Of a DNA stretch of 64,000 bases, positions 9,169 to 18,397 are shown one piece after another. Source of the DNA: Shewanella electrica (GTDB lineage: Bacteria > Pseudomonadota > Gammaproteobacteria > Enterobacterales > Shewanellaceae); contig NZ_JAKOGG010000002.1 of the NCBI RefSeq assembly GCF_022321485.1, positions 186,001 to 250,000 on the forward strand. The letters run 5' to 3'. Position 1 is the stretch's first letter, and each line of letters starts with the position of its first letter. Both the position numbers and the translations under genes were made by a program. Under the pieces are notes generated by a model. It saw nothing but the letters and a program-made list of their open reading frames with translations, was not told the DNA's origin and did not search any database.

Positions 9169-9765
9169 ATGAAGCGTACCCTTATCCGTGGTTTGCTCAA
9201 CGTGTTACCTATGGCGTTAAGCCTGTGGCTGTTTTGGTCGTTATTTGCATCCTTGGATGAGCTTGGCAATCTGATGTTGTCGCTGATTGGCCAACATAAA
9301 TGGTTTACCGGTGCTGGATTTGTACTGGTGGTGTTATTGGTGTTTATCGCCGGTTTGCTGTTCTCGGTCAGCCCCATTGCTTGGTTGTGGAGCTGGATTG
9401 AACGGCAATTGATGCGTTTCCCACTGTTTAAATCGGTGTACGGCAGTATTCGTGACATTGCCTCACTGATGAATCGCGACCCGTCCAAACCGAAACATCA
9501 ACAAACTGTACTGGTGAAACAAGCTAACGGCGGTTTTGTGGTGGGCTTTATTATGACGGAAACGGCGCCGCAACCGTTGTTGGATGCGCTACCCGAAGGT
9601 GATTGGGTGCCGGTGTTGTTTCAGTTGTCTTATCAAATGGCCGGTATTACTAGCTTAGTGAAGCGCACTGATCTGATTTTTGTCGATTGGTCGTTTGAAG
9701 AGGCGATGCGGTTTAATTTAACTGCAGGGATCTCCACATCGGCTGATGTTTCCGCAACCAAATAG
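9169..9765 (+). CDS. DUF502 family inner-membrane protein
   Basis: About 198 residues. Two N-terminal membrane helices (about 8-30 and 44-70) are separated by a short loop. A soluble domain follows with the family motif region PLFKSVYGSIRDIASLMN and a basic segment. The start is the ATG at 9169, preceded by TGAGG. The open frame extends upstream to 9034, but that extension overlaps the pst terminator and is not credible. DUF502 proteins are widespread and functionally uncharacterised. The gene stands alone between a terminator and a 319-nt gap. Confidence 0.85.
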   Translation: MKRTLIRGLLNVLPMALSLWLFWSLFASLDELGNLMLSLIGQHKWFTGAGFVLVVLLVFIAGLLFSVSPIAWLWSWIERQLMRFPLFKSVYGSIRDIASLMNRDPSKPKHQQTVLVKQANGGFVVGFIMTETAPQPLLDALPEGDWVPVLFQLSYQMAGITSLVKRTDLIFVDWSFEEAMRFNLTAGISTSADVSATK

Positions 9766-10084
9766 GATTAATCCGACCATTTCGGCACAGAATGCCCTAA
9801 TTAGTGCAAATTTGTGTATAATCGTCGCGTATTATTTTAAAAATACGCTCAATCTCGTAACGAGCCGACCTTTCACCTTGGTTCGTGACCGCCAATCTTT
9901 TCCACGATTGGCAGCTTTCCCATTAATGGAGAATCACTCTGCCGCGGGAAAGATAACGTCATAGAGATTGGATATAACAACGATTAACCCAAAAGGCAGA
10001 AAGTTGGTTGTTTTGACATATACTTATTCGAGCTTGGCTTGGTAAAGCACTGTTTTGACAACCTTTCAACTAATGGGAGTGTTC
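9766..10084. other. Gene-free leader region upstream of the BCCT transporter, with several hairpins
   Basis: This 319-nt gap holds three perfect inverted repeats: GCGTATT/AATACGC (9828-9849), GCCAATC/GATTGGC (9891-9911) and CCATTAATGG shortly after. A TTGACA lies at 10013-10018 with no good -10 at 17 bp. The small open frame across it has no ribosome site and no family resemblance. It could be a structured 5' leader of the transporter gene. Confidence 0.4.
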
Positions 10085-12055
10085 ATGTCTTTTAAAACCA
10101 GTATTAACGGTCCGGTGTTCTATCCGTCCGTCATTTGTCTTGTTGCGCTGGTGCTTGTGGGCGTTATTTGGCCACAATCGGCGCAGACATTGTTTGACAG
10201 TGTGCAAAATTGGCTGCAACTCAAAGTCGGCTGGCTGTATATCTTAGGAGTGGCTGGCTTTCTTATCTTTATCGTTTTCATCATGCTCAGCCGTTACGGT
10301 GACATTAAGTTAGGCCCCGATCATTCGGAGCCTGATTACAGCTACGGCACGTGGATTGCCATGTTGTTTTCCGCCGGTATGGGCATCGGTTTGATGTTCT
10401 TTGGTATCGGTGAACCGGTAATGCACTTCTTGGCGCCACCTGATGCCGATCCCGGCACCATGGAAGCGGCGAAAGAAGCGCTAAAAATTACCTTCTTCCA
10501 CTGGGGCTTACACGCTTGGGCGATTTATTCGATTGTTGCCTTGAGTCTGGCTTATTTCAGTTATCGTCATAAATTACCGCTACTGCCGCGCAGTGCGTTG
10601 TACCCGTTGATTGGTGAACGCATTTACGGTCCTATCGGTCACACCGTCGATACCTTAGCGGTTATCGGTACTGTGCTTGGTGTGGCGACATCACTCGGTT
10701 TCGGTGTGGCACAGGTCAACTCAGGGCTGCATCATTTAGTGGGCGACAGCCTGCCGATTTCACCAACAGTGCAGGTGATTCTTATCGCGCTGATCACCGG
10801 CTTGGCGACCATTTCTGTAGTTACTGGGGTGGACAAGGGCATTAAGATCCTCAGCGAACTTAACATGGGCTTGGCCTTTGTGTTGATGGTGTTTGTGCTG
10901 TTAGTCGGGCCGACGGTGGATTTGCTGCAACACTTTGTGCAAAACACTGGCGCGTATCTGAGCGACATCGTCAATAAGACCTTTAACTTGTACGCCTACC
11001 AACAGAAAAATGACTGGCTTGGCGGCTGGACCTTGTTCTATTGGGGCTGGTGGATCTCTTGGTCACCATTCGTTGGTACCTTTATTGCCCGAGTTTCTCG
11101 CGGCCGTACCATTCGTCAATTCCTCGTCGGTGTGATGTTTGTGCCATCCGGTTTCACCTTCCTGTGGATGACCATTTTTGGTAACTCAGCCATTGACGCC
11201 ATCATGAACCAAGGTGCGCAATACTTGGCTGATGCCGTGTCATCCGACGTATCCGTGGCGCTGTTTACCTTCTTCGAGCATCTGCCGTTCAGTGGGTTAC
11301 TGTCGATTCTGGCGGTGTGTCTGGTGGTAACTTTCTTTGTGACCTCATCAGATTCTGGCTCATTAGTGGTGGACAATCTGACCTCTGGTGGCGACGAAAA
11401 TGCGCCGGTATGGCAACGCGTTTTCTGGGCGCTTGCCGAAGGTGTGGTGGCATCAGCCTTGTTGCTGGCCGGTGGTTTGAAAGCGTTGCAAACCGCATCA
11501 ATCGCCAGTGCGATGCCGTTTTTGATTGTGATGTTCTTGATGTGCATCGGTCTGTTCAAAGCGTTAAAAGATGATCGGCTGAAACTGATGAGTGTTAGGC
11601 TGCACAACTCCAGCGTGCAGTACACCAAAACCAGTGTGCCGTGGCAGGAACATCTTGATGTGCTGATCTCGCACCCATCTTATAAAGAGGCGCGGGCGTA
11701 TCTGGACCAAATTGCGGAAGACGCATTAACTGTGGTGCAAAAAGAGTTTAAGCGGCGTGGTATCAGTGCCGATTTGCACTACGATAATGAGAATGATCGT
11801 ATCCGCTTGATCATTGATGGCGATGAGCAGCAAACTTTTGTTTACGCTCTACGGGTGCGCAGTTACACCATGCCGACCTTGTCGGATGATAGTGATAAAA
11901 ACTATTATCGCGTGGAGGTATTTCTGGAGCATGGCGGTCAGTATTATGACGTTATGGGCTATACGGCTGAGCAGTTACAGGCCGATGTAGTCACGCAATA
12001 CGAGAAATATCGTCATTATCTGCACTTATCCGGTGCGGAATACAACACCCTGTAA
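10085..12055 (+). CDS. BCCT-family betaine/choline/carnitine transporter (BetT-like)
   Basis: 656-residue secondary transporter with about 12 membrane helices. It carries the family motif GMGIGLMFFGIGEPVMHF near residue 100 and the Trp-rich LFYWGWWISWSPFVGTFIA segment near 315, which lines the BCCT substrate path. A cytoplasmic tail of roughly 150 residues after the last helix resembles the osmosensing tail of BetT rather than short-tailed CaiT. The start ATG at 10085 has GGGAG 6-10 nt upstream. An upstream TTG start is rejected. The role would be osmoprotectant (choline or glycine betaine) uptake. The substrate is not settled by sequence. Confidence 0.9.
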   Translation: MSFKTSINGPVFYPSVICLVALVLVGVIWPQSAQTLFDSVQNWLQLKVGWLYILGVAGFLIFIVFIMLSRYGDIKLGPDHSEPDYSYGTWIAMLFSAGMGIGLMFFGIGEPVMHFLAPPDADPGTMEAAKEALKITFFHWGLHAWAIYSIVALSLAYFSYRHKLPLLPRSALYPLIGERIYGPIGHTVDTLAVIGTVLGVATSLGFGVAQVNSGLHHLVGDSLPISPTVQVILIALITGLATISVVTGVDKGIKILSELNMGLAFVLMVFVLLVGPTVDLLQHFVQNTGAYLSDIVNKTFNLYAYQQKNDWLGGWTLFYWGWWISWSPFVGTFIARVSRGRTIRQFLVGVMFVPSGFTFLWMTIFGNSAIDAIMNQGAQYLADAVSSDVSVALFTFFEHLPFSGLLSILAVCLVVTFFVTSSDSGSLVVDNLTSGGDENAPVWQRVFWALAEGVVASALLLAGGLKALQTASIASAMPFLIVMFLMCIGLFKALKDDRLKLMSVRLHNSSVQYTKTSVPWQEHLDVLISHPSYKEARAYLDQIAEDALTVVQKEFKRRGISADLHYDNENDRIRLIIDGDEQQTFVYALRVRSYTMPTLSDDSDKNYYRVEVFLEHGGQYYDVMGYTAEQLQADVVTQYEKYRHYLHLSGAEYNTL

Positions 12056-12082
12056 GCGCATTGTATTAGGAATGTCATTGTC

Positions 12083-12439
12083 ATGGCGACAGCAAGTAAA
12101 TTAGACCAAGTTTTAGCACAAGCAAGAGAGTATCAAGCCACACGTGAGCAAGGCTATCGGGAACGGGCGTTAAAACTCTACCCTTGGGTTTGCGGGCGTT
12201 GTGCGCGGGAATTTACCCATAAAAACTTGCGCGAGCTGACGGTGCATCATCGTGACCATAATCACGATAATAATCCGTCAGATGGCTCGAACTGGGAATT
12301 ACTTTGCCTGTATTGCCATGATAATGAGCACGCTCGGTTCGAAGAACTGGTACAATACGGCGATACCCGCGAATCGGCTCAGTCATCTGCGACTTATAGC
12401 CCTTTCGCGGGATTAAAAGATATGTTGGCTAAAAAATAA
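12083..12439 (+). CDS. yajD: YajD-type HNH nuclease family protein
   Basis: 118-residue soluble protein. Two Cys pairs (CGRC near 35 and CLYC near 75) frame an HHRDHNHDNNPSDGSNWELLC segment, the zinc-bound beta-beta-alpha-metal core of HNH proteins. Size and layout match E. coli YajD, whose biological role is unknown. It starts 27 nt after the BCCT transporter stop, so it may be co-transcribed, though no functional link is evident. Confidence 0.88.
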   Translation: MATASKLDQVLAQAREYQATREQGYRERALKLYPWVCGRCAREFTHKNLRELTVHHRDHNHDNNPSDGSNWELLCLYCHDNEHARFEELVQYGDTRESAQSSATYSPFAGLKDMLAKK

Positions 12440-12567
12440 TAAATTCCAACATAACATATTGATAAAACCTAAATAATTAATAAATCTTCTTCTTTTTTCT
12501 TGGCATGAAGCCACTTCGCATCACGCTTTATTGATGGCTGAGTAAAATTTAGACAGATTATTTGTAA

Positions 12568-12628
12568 CAAAGTCTATATTTGCTGAATTTCGCCATTGGC
12601 TAGAGCATATCCAGCAAATATACTTTGT
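12568..12628 (+). promoter_or_regulatory. Long inverted repeat in the leader of the peptide transporter
   Basis: Perfect 11-bp arms TATATTTGCTG (12575-12585) and CAGCAAATATA (12612-12622) enclose 26 nt that themselves contain GCCATTGGC. Allowing a 2-nt bulge, the pairing extends outward through ACAAAGT and CTTTGT. It lies about 40 nt before the start codon. It may be an mRNA leader hairpin or a protein-binding site. No T-run follows, so it is not a simple terminator. Confidence 0.5.
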
Positions 12629-12663
12629 GCTTTTATATAACAACAATGATGGAAGCAAGCGAT

Positions 12664-14208
12664 ATGACTCTTGGCTCGGCTAAGGTGAGTAAGACACATT
12701 CGTTTATGACGGTGTCGCTCATCGAATTGTGGGAACGTTTCGGTTATTACGGTATGCAAGCGCTGATCGTGTACTTCATGGTACAACGGTTAGGCTTCGA
12801 CGATGTTCGTGCTAACTTAGTATGGAGTGCGTGTGCGGCCTTGATTTATGTGTCACCCGCTATCGGTGGTTGGGTAGGCGACAAAGTCCTCGGCACAAAA
12901 CGTACAATGCTGCTTGGTGCGGCCATTCTGTCGTTGGGTTATGCCCTGATGACAGTACCAACTGAAAACACTTGGTTCCTGTTTTCTGCGCTTGGCGTAA
13001 TCGTTGTCGGTAACGGTTTGTTCAAACCGAATGCTGGTAACTTGGTACGTAAAATCTATGAAGGCGACGATTCTAAAATCGATAGCGCTTTCACCATCTA
13101 CTACATGGCGGTAAACGTTGGTTCTACCATCTCCATGTTGTTGACTCCTTGGATTAAAGACTATGTGAATGCGACGTATGAAGGCACTCACTATGGTTGG
13201 CATGCAGCGTTTGCCGTGTGCTGTGTGGGTCTGTTGGTGGGCTTAGGTAACTATGCACTGATGGCGAAAACCCTGAAAATGTATGGTTCAGAGCCTGATA
13301 CTCGCCCAGTAGATAAAACGAAGTTGAGCATAGTGTTGATTTTGGCACTGGCGTCAGTCGCTTTATCTGCCATCATTCTTGAATACCAAACACTGGCGCG
13401 TATCTTCGTATACATCGCTGGTATCGCGGTACTGGCCATCTTTATCCACTTGATCCGTACCAGTGAGCCAAGTGAACGTGCCGGTTTGATCGCGGCGTTA
13501 GTTTTGACCGTTCAAACGGTATTCTTCTTTGTGTTCTATCAACAGATGTCAACGTCACTGGCACTGTTTGCCCTGCGTAACGTTGATTGGGACTTCAGCA
13601 TATTTGGTGTGCATTTGTGGACCTGGTCACCAGCACAGTTCCAAGCGTTGAACCCTATCTGGATCATGTTGCTGAGTCCATTGTTGGCCTATCTGTACGC
13701 GACTGCTGGTCGTAACAACAAAGATATCTCTATTGCGGCCAAATTTGCGCTTGGTTTTGCGGTCGTGGCTGTTGGCTTCTTTATCTACGGTTTTGCTGGT
13801 CAATTCGCGGTAGATGGTAAAACATCATCTTGGGTCATGATTTGGGGCTACGGTGCCTACTCACTGGGTGAGTTGCTGGTATCTGGTCTAGGCTTGGCGA
13901 TGATTGCGCGCTATGTGCCAGAACGCATGGGCGGCTTTATGATGGGGGCTTACTTCGTTGCTTCAGGTATTTCACAATACCTCGGTGGTGTAGTGGCTAA
14001 CTTCGCTAGCGTACCAAAAGGTTTAACTGATCCACTGGAAACCTTAGACATCTACACCAGCCTGTTTAACAAGCTGGGTTATGCGGCGGTGGTTTGTACC
14101 ATTATCGCACTGGCAGTATTGCCACTGATGCGCCGCTTGACTAACACTCACCATGCTCACAGCACCTCTGCTGCCGAGTCACTGAGTGATGTTAAATCTG
14201 AGCAATAA
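12664..14208 (+). CDS. Proton-coupled oligopeptide transporter, PepTSo-like (POT/PTR family)
   Basis: 514-residue major-facilitator protein with 14 predicted helices that imports di- and tripeptides with protons. The POT signature ELWERFGYYG (ExxERF) is in helix 1. The second POT motif region (GNGLFKPNAGNLVRKIY) and the peptide-binding QQMSTSLALFALRN stretch are present. The sequence is recognisably close to the structurally studied PepTSo of S. oneidensis, including the MTLG...VSKTHSFMTVSL N-terminus, which fixes the start at 12664. In-frame ATGs at 12646 and 12649 would only add residues. It is monocistronic, with a strong terminator after it. Confidence 0.94.
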   Translation: MTLGSAKVSKTHSFMTVSLIELWERFGYYGMQALIVYFMVQRLGFDDVRANLVWSACAALIYVSPAIGGWVGDKVLGTKRTMLLGAAILSLGYALMTVPTENTWFLFSALGVIVVGNGLFKPNAGNLVRKIYEGDDSKIDSAFTIYYMAVNVGSTISMLLTPWIKDYVNATYEGTHYGWHAAFAVCCVGLLVGLGNYALMAKTLKMYGSEPDTRPVDKTKLSIVLILALASVALSAIILEYQTLARIFVYIAGIAVLAIFIHLIRTSEPSERAGLIAALVLTVQTVFFFVFYQQMSTSLALFALRNVDWDFSIFGVHLWTWSPAQFQALNPIWIMLLSPLLAYLYATAGRNNKDISIAAKFALGFAVVAVGFFIYGFAGQFAVDGKTSSWVMIWGYGAYSLGELLVSGLGLAMIARYVPERMGGFMMGAYFVASGISQYLGGVVANFASVPKGLTDPLETLDIYTSLFNKLGYAAVVCTIIALAVLPLMRRLTNTHHAHSTSAAESLSDVKSEQ

Positions 14209-14223
14209 GATTTAGTTTCGTCA

Positions 14224-14249
14224 AAAAAGCTGCTTAGGCAGCTTTTTTT
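14224..14249 (+). terminator. Rho-independent terminator of the peptide transporter gene
   Basis: Stem AAAAAGCTGC (14224-14233) with loop TTAG and GCAGCTTTTT, followed by further T residues to 14249. Confidence 0.92.
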
Positions 14250-14367
14250 ATGTGCCGTTGTCACAGGTGATACGCAATGAGTTAGACGAGGAATGACAGG
14301 TTTTCCTTGAGGCATAACAATAAGTTGCATACCCTGATCCCCTAGTAAGTTTTTGGAAGGTAATTCT

Positions 14368-16077
14368 ATGGATAGCCAATTGGCGTTAGTGTTAAAACAC
14401 TGGCTAGCACTCGATCCCGATCCAGCCACCCAACATGAGCTGGCTAAATTAATCAATGCCGGTGATGAAGCAGAACTACAGCGGCGTTTTGATGGTCGGT
14501 TAGCGTTTGGTACTGCGGGTTTACGCGGCATCGTTGGTGCGGGCCCCACCCGCATGAACCTGCTGGTGATCCGTCAAACCGCCGCTGGCCTCGGCCAATA
14601 CTTATTGGCGCAAGTGAAAGATGCCGCGACACGTGGTGTGGTGGTTGGCTACGATGGTCGACCAGATTCGAAACGTTTTGCCTATAACACCGCCGAAGTG
14701 CTGACCTCTTTGGGCATCGAAGTCCATCTTACCAACCAAGTCTGTCCAACGCCGTTAGTTGCTTACGGAGTAAAACACCTCAATGCCGCCGCGGGAGTGG
14801 TGGTGACCGCCAGCCATAATCCACCGGAATACAACGGCTTTAAAGTTTACTGGGAAAATGGCGCGCAGATTATTCCGCCACACGACGCAGGCATTGCCGC
14901 GCATATTGAGCAAGCTGCCACCACTGAAGTGCGCACCTTACCGCTGGCACAAGCTGAAAAACAACAGCTACTGCATTGGCTGGGCGAACCGTTTTTTAAT
15001 GATTATGCCAAGGCGGTGGCCGCGTCACCATTGTTGCAATCGGATGCCCCAACGGATATCGGCATTGCATACACCGCGATGCATGGCGTTGGCGCCAAGA
15101 TGGCTAAGTTGCTGTTGAAGCAGGCGGGGTTTAAGCAGGTGTATTCGGTGGTGGCGCAACAAGAGCCCGATGGCACTTTCCCGACGGTTAAGTTCCCTAA
15201 CCCCGAAGAGCCGGGGGCGATGGATCTGGTGATCAATGAAGCGCGTAAACATGACGCGTTAATCGCTTGTGCTAATGACCCTGACGCTGACCGCCTTGCG
15301 GTTGCAGTAAAACGCGGTAGTGATTACCAACTGCTGAGCGGCGACCAAGTGGGTTTATTGCTGGGGCATTATTTATTGTCCAAAGCGCCCGCTGAGCAAC
15401 GGTTAGTGGGCACCACCATTGTGTCTTCCTCCATGCTAGCGGCGATTGCCGCAGCGGCTGACGGCCAGAGTTATACCACCTTAACTGGTTTTAAATGGCT
15501 AACCAATGTGGCGATGCAGCAAGAAGATGATGCGCATCAGTTCCTGTTTGCTTATGAAGAAGCGCTTGGTTACACCATTGGTAGTTTAGTGCGCGATAAG
15601 GACGGCTTAACCGCACTGCTGGCATTCGCCCAATTAATGGCGGAGTTGCAGCAGCAAGATAAAACCTTGTGGCAGCATCTGGATGAGATTTACCGTCAGC
15701 ACGGCATGTACTTGAATCGCCAAGTGAGCATTGCATTGAACGCCGACAGTGCGGATATTGGCAGTCGTCTGCGCGCTGAACCGCCACAACAGATTGGCGG
15801 TATTGATATCATCGCCGTGGAAGACATCAAACGCGGTGTACGCACCGATAGTGCAGGTGAACACCCACTTACGCTGCCAAGCAGTGATGTGCTGGTGTAT
15901 CACTTGGCCGATCAGTCTCGTGTGGTGGTGCGCCCGTCTGGTACAGAGCCGAAACTTAAGTGTTACTACCAAGTGGTGCAGCCGATGGCTGATGACACTT
16001 ACGCGGTGGCAGAAGTTAAAGGCACGGAGCGCCTGAAGCGCTTAATTGAGCAACATCAACAAGCACTTAATGGCTAA
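14368..16077 (+). CDS. Phosphohexomutase (phosphoglucomutase/phosphomannomutase family)
   Basis: 569-residue alpha-D-phosphohexomutase that interconverts hexose 1- and 6-phosphates in sugar-nucleotide and glycogen metabolism. The phosphoserine loop TASHNPPEYNG (Ser149), the metal-binding loop DPDADRLAV (about 310), the substrate loop EEALGYTIG (about 400) and the C-terminal phosphate-binding RPSGTEPKLKCYY are all intact. Length and the EALGYTIG loop suit the long PgcA/PGM2-like subgroup rather than AlgC. The ATG at 14368 follows GGAAGG by 7 nt, whereas an upstream TTG lies within that ribosome site. It stands between two terminators. Confidence 0.9.
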   Translation: MDSQLALVLKHWLALDPDPATQHELAKLINAGDEAELQRRFDGRLAFGTAGLRGIVGAGPTRMNLLVIRQTAAGLGQYLLAQVKDAATRGVVVGYDGRPDSKRFAYNTAEVLTSLGIEVHLTNQVCPTPLVAYGVKHLNAAAGVVVTASHNPPEYNGFKVYWENGAQIIPPHDAGIAAHIEQAATTEVRTLPLAQAEKQQLLHWLGEPFFNDYAKAVAASPLLQSDAPTDIGIAYTAMHGVGAKMAKLLLKQAGFKQVYSVVAQQEPDGTFPTVKFPNPEEPGAMDLVINEARKHDALIACANDPDADRLAVAVKRGSDYQLLSGDQVGLLLGHYLLSKAPAEQRLVGTTIVSSSMLAAIAAAADGQSYTTLTGFKWLTNVAMQQEDDAHQFLFAYEEALGYTIGSLVRDKDGLTALLAFAQLMAELQQQDKTLWQHLDEIYRQHGMYLNRQVSIALNADSADIGSRLRAEPPQQIGGIDIIAVEDIKRGVRTDSAGEHPLTLPSSDVLVYHLADQSRVVVRPSGTEPKLKCYYQVVQPMADDTYAVAEVKGTERLKRLIEQHQQALNG

Positions 16078-16092
16078 GTGAGTTTGCCAAAG

Positions 16093-16124
16093 AAAACAAA
16101 AGCAGAGCCGCGGCTCTGCTTTTT
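16093..16124. terminator. Bidirectional terminator between convergent genes
   Basis: A perfect 20-bp palindrome (16101-16120, arms AGCAGAGCCG/CGGCTCTGCT) is flanked by an A-rich tract on the left and TTTT on the right. It therefore reads as a terminator on both strands, serving the mutase gene and the S9 peptidase gene. Confidence 0.88.
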
Positions 16125-16144
16125 GCTATGTAGAATTCGCTGAA

Positions 16145-18160
16145 TTATTTTTCAGCCTTTTTGTGCTTATCAAACCACGCCATCACATACACCACTTTAC
16201 GCATCAAATTAGATGGTCGCGCGGTAATGTGGTGACCAGAGCCGGAGATACGCACCATTGCGGTATCGACTTTGCGCAGTTTCAATGCTTGATAGAACTG
16301 CTCGGTTTCTGAAATCGGTGTGCGATAATCCTGCTCGCCAGTCAGCAGCATGGTTGGCGTAGTAACGTTACCCACGCGTGATAACGGTGAACGTTGCCAA
16401 TAGCCCATAGGGTCTTCCCACGGCATTTTGTCAAACCAATACTCAGTGAAGTACGGGCTGAAGTCGGCCGTCAGCACGAAGCTAGCCCAGTTAATCACCG
16501 GTTTGGCAACCACGGCAGCGCGGAAGCGGTCGGTGGTACCCACAATCCACGCAGTTAACACGCCGCCACCTGAGCCACCGGTGACAAACAGGTTATCTTT
16601 ATCGATATAGCCTTGGGCAATGGTGTCATCGACCGCGCTCATCAGATCATCATAATCTTGGCTAGGGTAGTTATGATGAATTTTATTAGCGAACTCAGCT
16701 CCATAGCTGGTTGAACCGCGTGGGTTAATATACACCACCACGTAGCTAGCGTTAGCGTACAACTGCATCTCGGCAGCAAAGCGGTCACCATAGTTAGCAA
16801 ACGGACCACCGTGGATCTCAAGTAATAATGGATACTGCTTTTTCGGGTCAAAGTCCGGTGGCAATACGCGCCAGCCTTGAATTGGTAGCCCATCAGCGCT
16901 GGATTTAACCCAGAACTCTTGTACTTTCCCCAGAGTTTTAAAGGCAAATAGATCGCTATTTAAGTTGGTCAAGCGTGTTGGCTTACTGCCTTTGCTTACT
17001 ACGGCAACATCGGCGGGATGGCTGGTATCGGTTTGGGTATAGGCAATCTTGCCATTTGCCACTGAAAAGCTGCCGCTAGCGTAAGGGCGGCCAATATCCT
17101 CGCCTCCTACATCAGCGGTAATATCAGTCAGCTTGCCACCGAGCGTGGTGTAGGCCAGTTTGGTGTGACCTTGGTCGTCATAACTGAGATACAAACCATC
17201 ACTGTCTTCGCTCCACGCTATGTCATTGATGGAGCGATCTAGCTTGTTGCTAATAAGTTTGGCGCCAGAGCCGTCTTGGTTCATCAGGTACAAGCTGACG
17301 TTTTGATAGCCGAGCTTCTGATCATCAAAGCCTAAATAGGCGATGTACTTGCCGTTTGGCGACACTTTTGGCGAGTTATCTGGGCCATTGCGATCGGTCA
17401 ATTGGCTGGTTTTGCCATCGATAGTGACCCGATACAGTTCACTATTGGCCGATTGATACTGCCAATCTTCATGTTCGTTGGCGCTGTAAACGATAGATTT
17501 ACTGTCAGCATCCCAGCTGTAAGCCCCACCATGGCTGTAAGCACTATGGGTAAGTTGATGGGGCGTGCCGCCGTTGGCCGCCATAATAAATAGCTGCCGT
17601 ACATCATCATTTAAATAACCGGCGCCATCAGCACGGTAAAACACTTTGTCGATCACTGTGGCATCGGCTTCCCACTCTGCGCCTTTCGGTTTGGCAGGCA
17701 TAGTGACAAAGCTGTTACTTGGCACGGCAACCGGCAGGGTAAAGGCAATCCATTTACCATCAGGTGAGAAACTCAGATTCGTCGGGTAGCCGGTCACATT
17801 GGTGAGCCGCGCGGTGTCGCCGTTATCTAACCAACGCAGATACAGCTGGTTGCTACCGTCTTGGTCACTGACATACAGCAACTGCTTGCCGTTGGGCGAC
17901 CACACCGGGGAGGCAATGTTGTGTGGCCCTGACGTGATTGGCCGCGGTTGGCCGCCATTGCTGTTTACTAACCACAAATTGCCGTAGCTGTGGTCAGTTT
18001 TGATATCCATCGCCGTGCGGATATAAGCAACCTGTTTGCCGTTAGGTGAGATCTGTGGGTTGGTGGCATATTCCAGATCGAACACATCCAGTGGCGAGAA
18101 TGGCTCGGCCAATACCGGCGCCGCAAGCACGGCAACCAGTAATAAAGGTGTTTTCATCAT
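16145..18160 (-). CDS. Secreted S9-family (prolyl oligopeptidase/dipeptidyl-peptidase-like) serine peptidase
   Basis: 671 residues with a signal peptide (cleavage near VLA-EP, residue 18-19). A beta-propeller of WD40/PD40-like repeats (about 25-400) repeatedly shows the pattern SPNGKQ/SPDGKWIAF. The C-terminal alpha/beta-hydrolase domain has nucleophile Ser about 530 in GGSGGG, Asp about 610 in TGEQDYRTPI and His about 642 in SGSGHH, so the triad is complete. It would cleave short peptides in the periplasm or outside the cell. Substrate preference cannot be read from sequence. Single gene, convergent with the mutase gene. Confidence 0.9.
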   Translation of the reverse strand: MMKTPLLLVAVLAAPVLAEPFSPLDVFDLEYATNPQISPNGKQVAYIRTAMDIKTDHSYGNLWLVNSNGGQPRPITSGPHNIASPVWSPNGKQLLYVSDQDGSNQLYLRWLDNGDTARLTNVTGYPTNLSFSPDGKWIAFTLPVAVPSNSFVTMPAKPKGAEWEADATVIDKVFYRADGAGYLNDDVRQLFIMAANGGTPHQLTHSAYSHGGAYSWDADSKSIVYSANEHEDWQYQSANSELYRVTIDGKTSQLTDRNGPDNSPKVSPNGKYIAYLGFDDQKLGYQNVSLYLMNQDGSGAKLISNKLDRSINDIAWSEDSDGLYLSYDDQGHTKLAYTTLGGKLTDITADVGGEDIGRPYASGSFSVANGKIAYTQTDTSHPADVAVVSKGSKPTRLTNLNSDLFAFKTLGKVQEFWVKSSADGLPIQGWRVLPPDFDPKKQYPLLLEIHGGPFANYGDRFAAEMQLYANASYVVVYINPRGSTSYGAEFANKIHHNYPSQDYDDLMSAVDDTIAQGYIDKDNLFVTGGSGGGVLTAWIVGTTDRFRAAVVAKPVINWASFVLTADFSPYFTEYWFDKMPWEDPMGYWQRSPLSRVGNVTTPTMLLTGEQDYRTPISETEQFYQALKLRKVDTAMVRISGSGHHITARPSNLMRKVVYVMAWFDKHKKAEK

Positions 18161-18361
18161 GCTTTCCCTGTGGTTGGTGTTAGTGATGATGGCGCGGGGC
18201 GCTAATCAAATGTGGTTCACCGGATTAGCATACCTGTGAATGTTGGTGAGGTGGTTGGCTGGATGTTGGTAAATTGTAAACTATTGTTCTCACGAGAGAG
18301 CTTGCTGCTTTTGGTAAAGGGTTGGCGAGGAAGCAAGCGATGAGCGGCCGCAGAAAATGAA
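18161..18361. other. Intergenic region upstream of the S9 peptidase
   Basis: About 200 nt that should carry the S9 peptidase promoter. Apart from the terminator at its right end I see no clear motif. Confidence 0.5.
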
Positions 18362-18384
18362 AGCCCATCTGTGGCAGATGGGCT
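18362..18384 (-). terminator. Terminator of the metzincin operon
   Basis: Perfect 10-bp stem AGCCCATCTG (18362-18371) / CAGATGGGCT (18375-18384) with a 3-nt loop. On the minus strand it is followed by TTCATTTTC. It lies 14 nt beyond the stop codon. Confidence 0.8.
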
Positions 18385-18397
18385 TAGCACGCGCTAA

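Noticed and set aside
9746-9964. 72-residue open frame after the DUF502 gene
   Set aside because: It overlaps the DUF502 end and runs across several hairpins, with no ribosome site.
11116-11628. 170-residue open frame antisense to the BCCT transporter
   Set aside because: It is fully contained in a well-supported transporter gene and has no start signal.
14250-14275. Possible CRP site TGTGCCGTTGTCACA upstream of the phosphohexomutase
   Set aside because: The half-sites are separated by 5 rather than 6 bp and the first half is imperfect.
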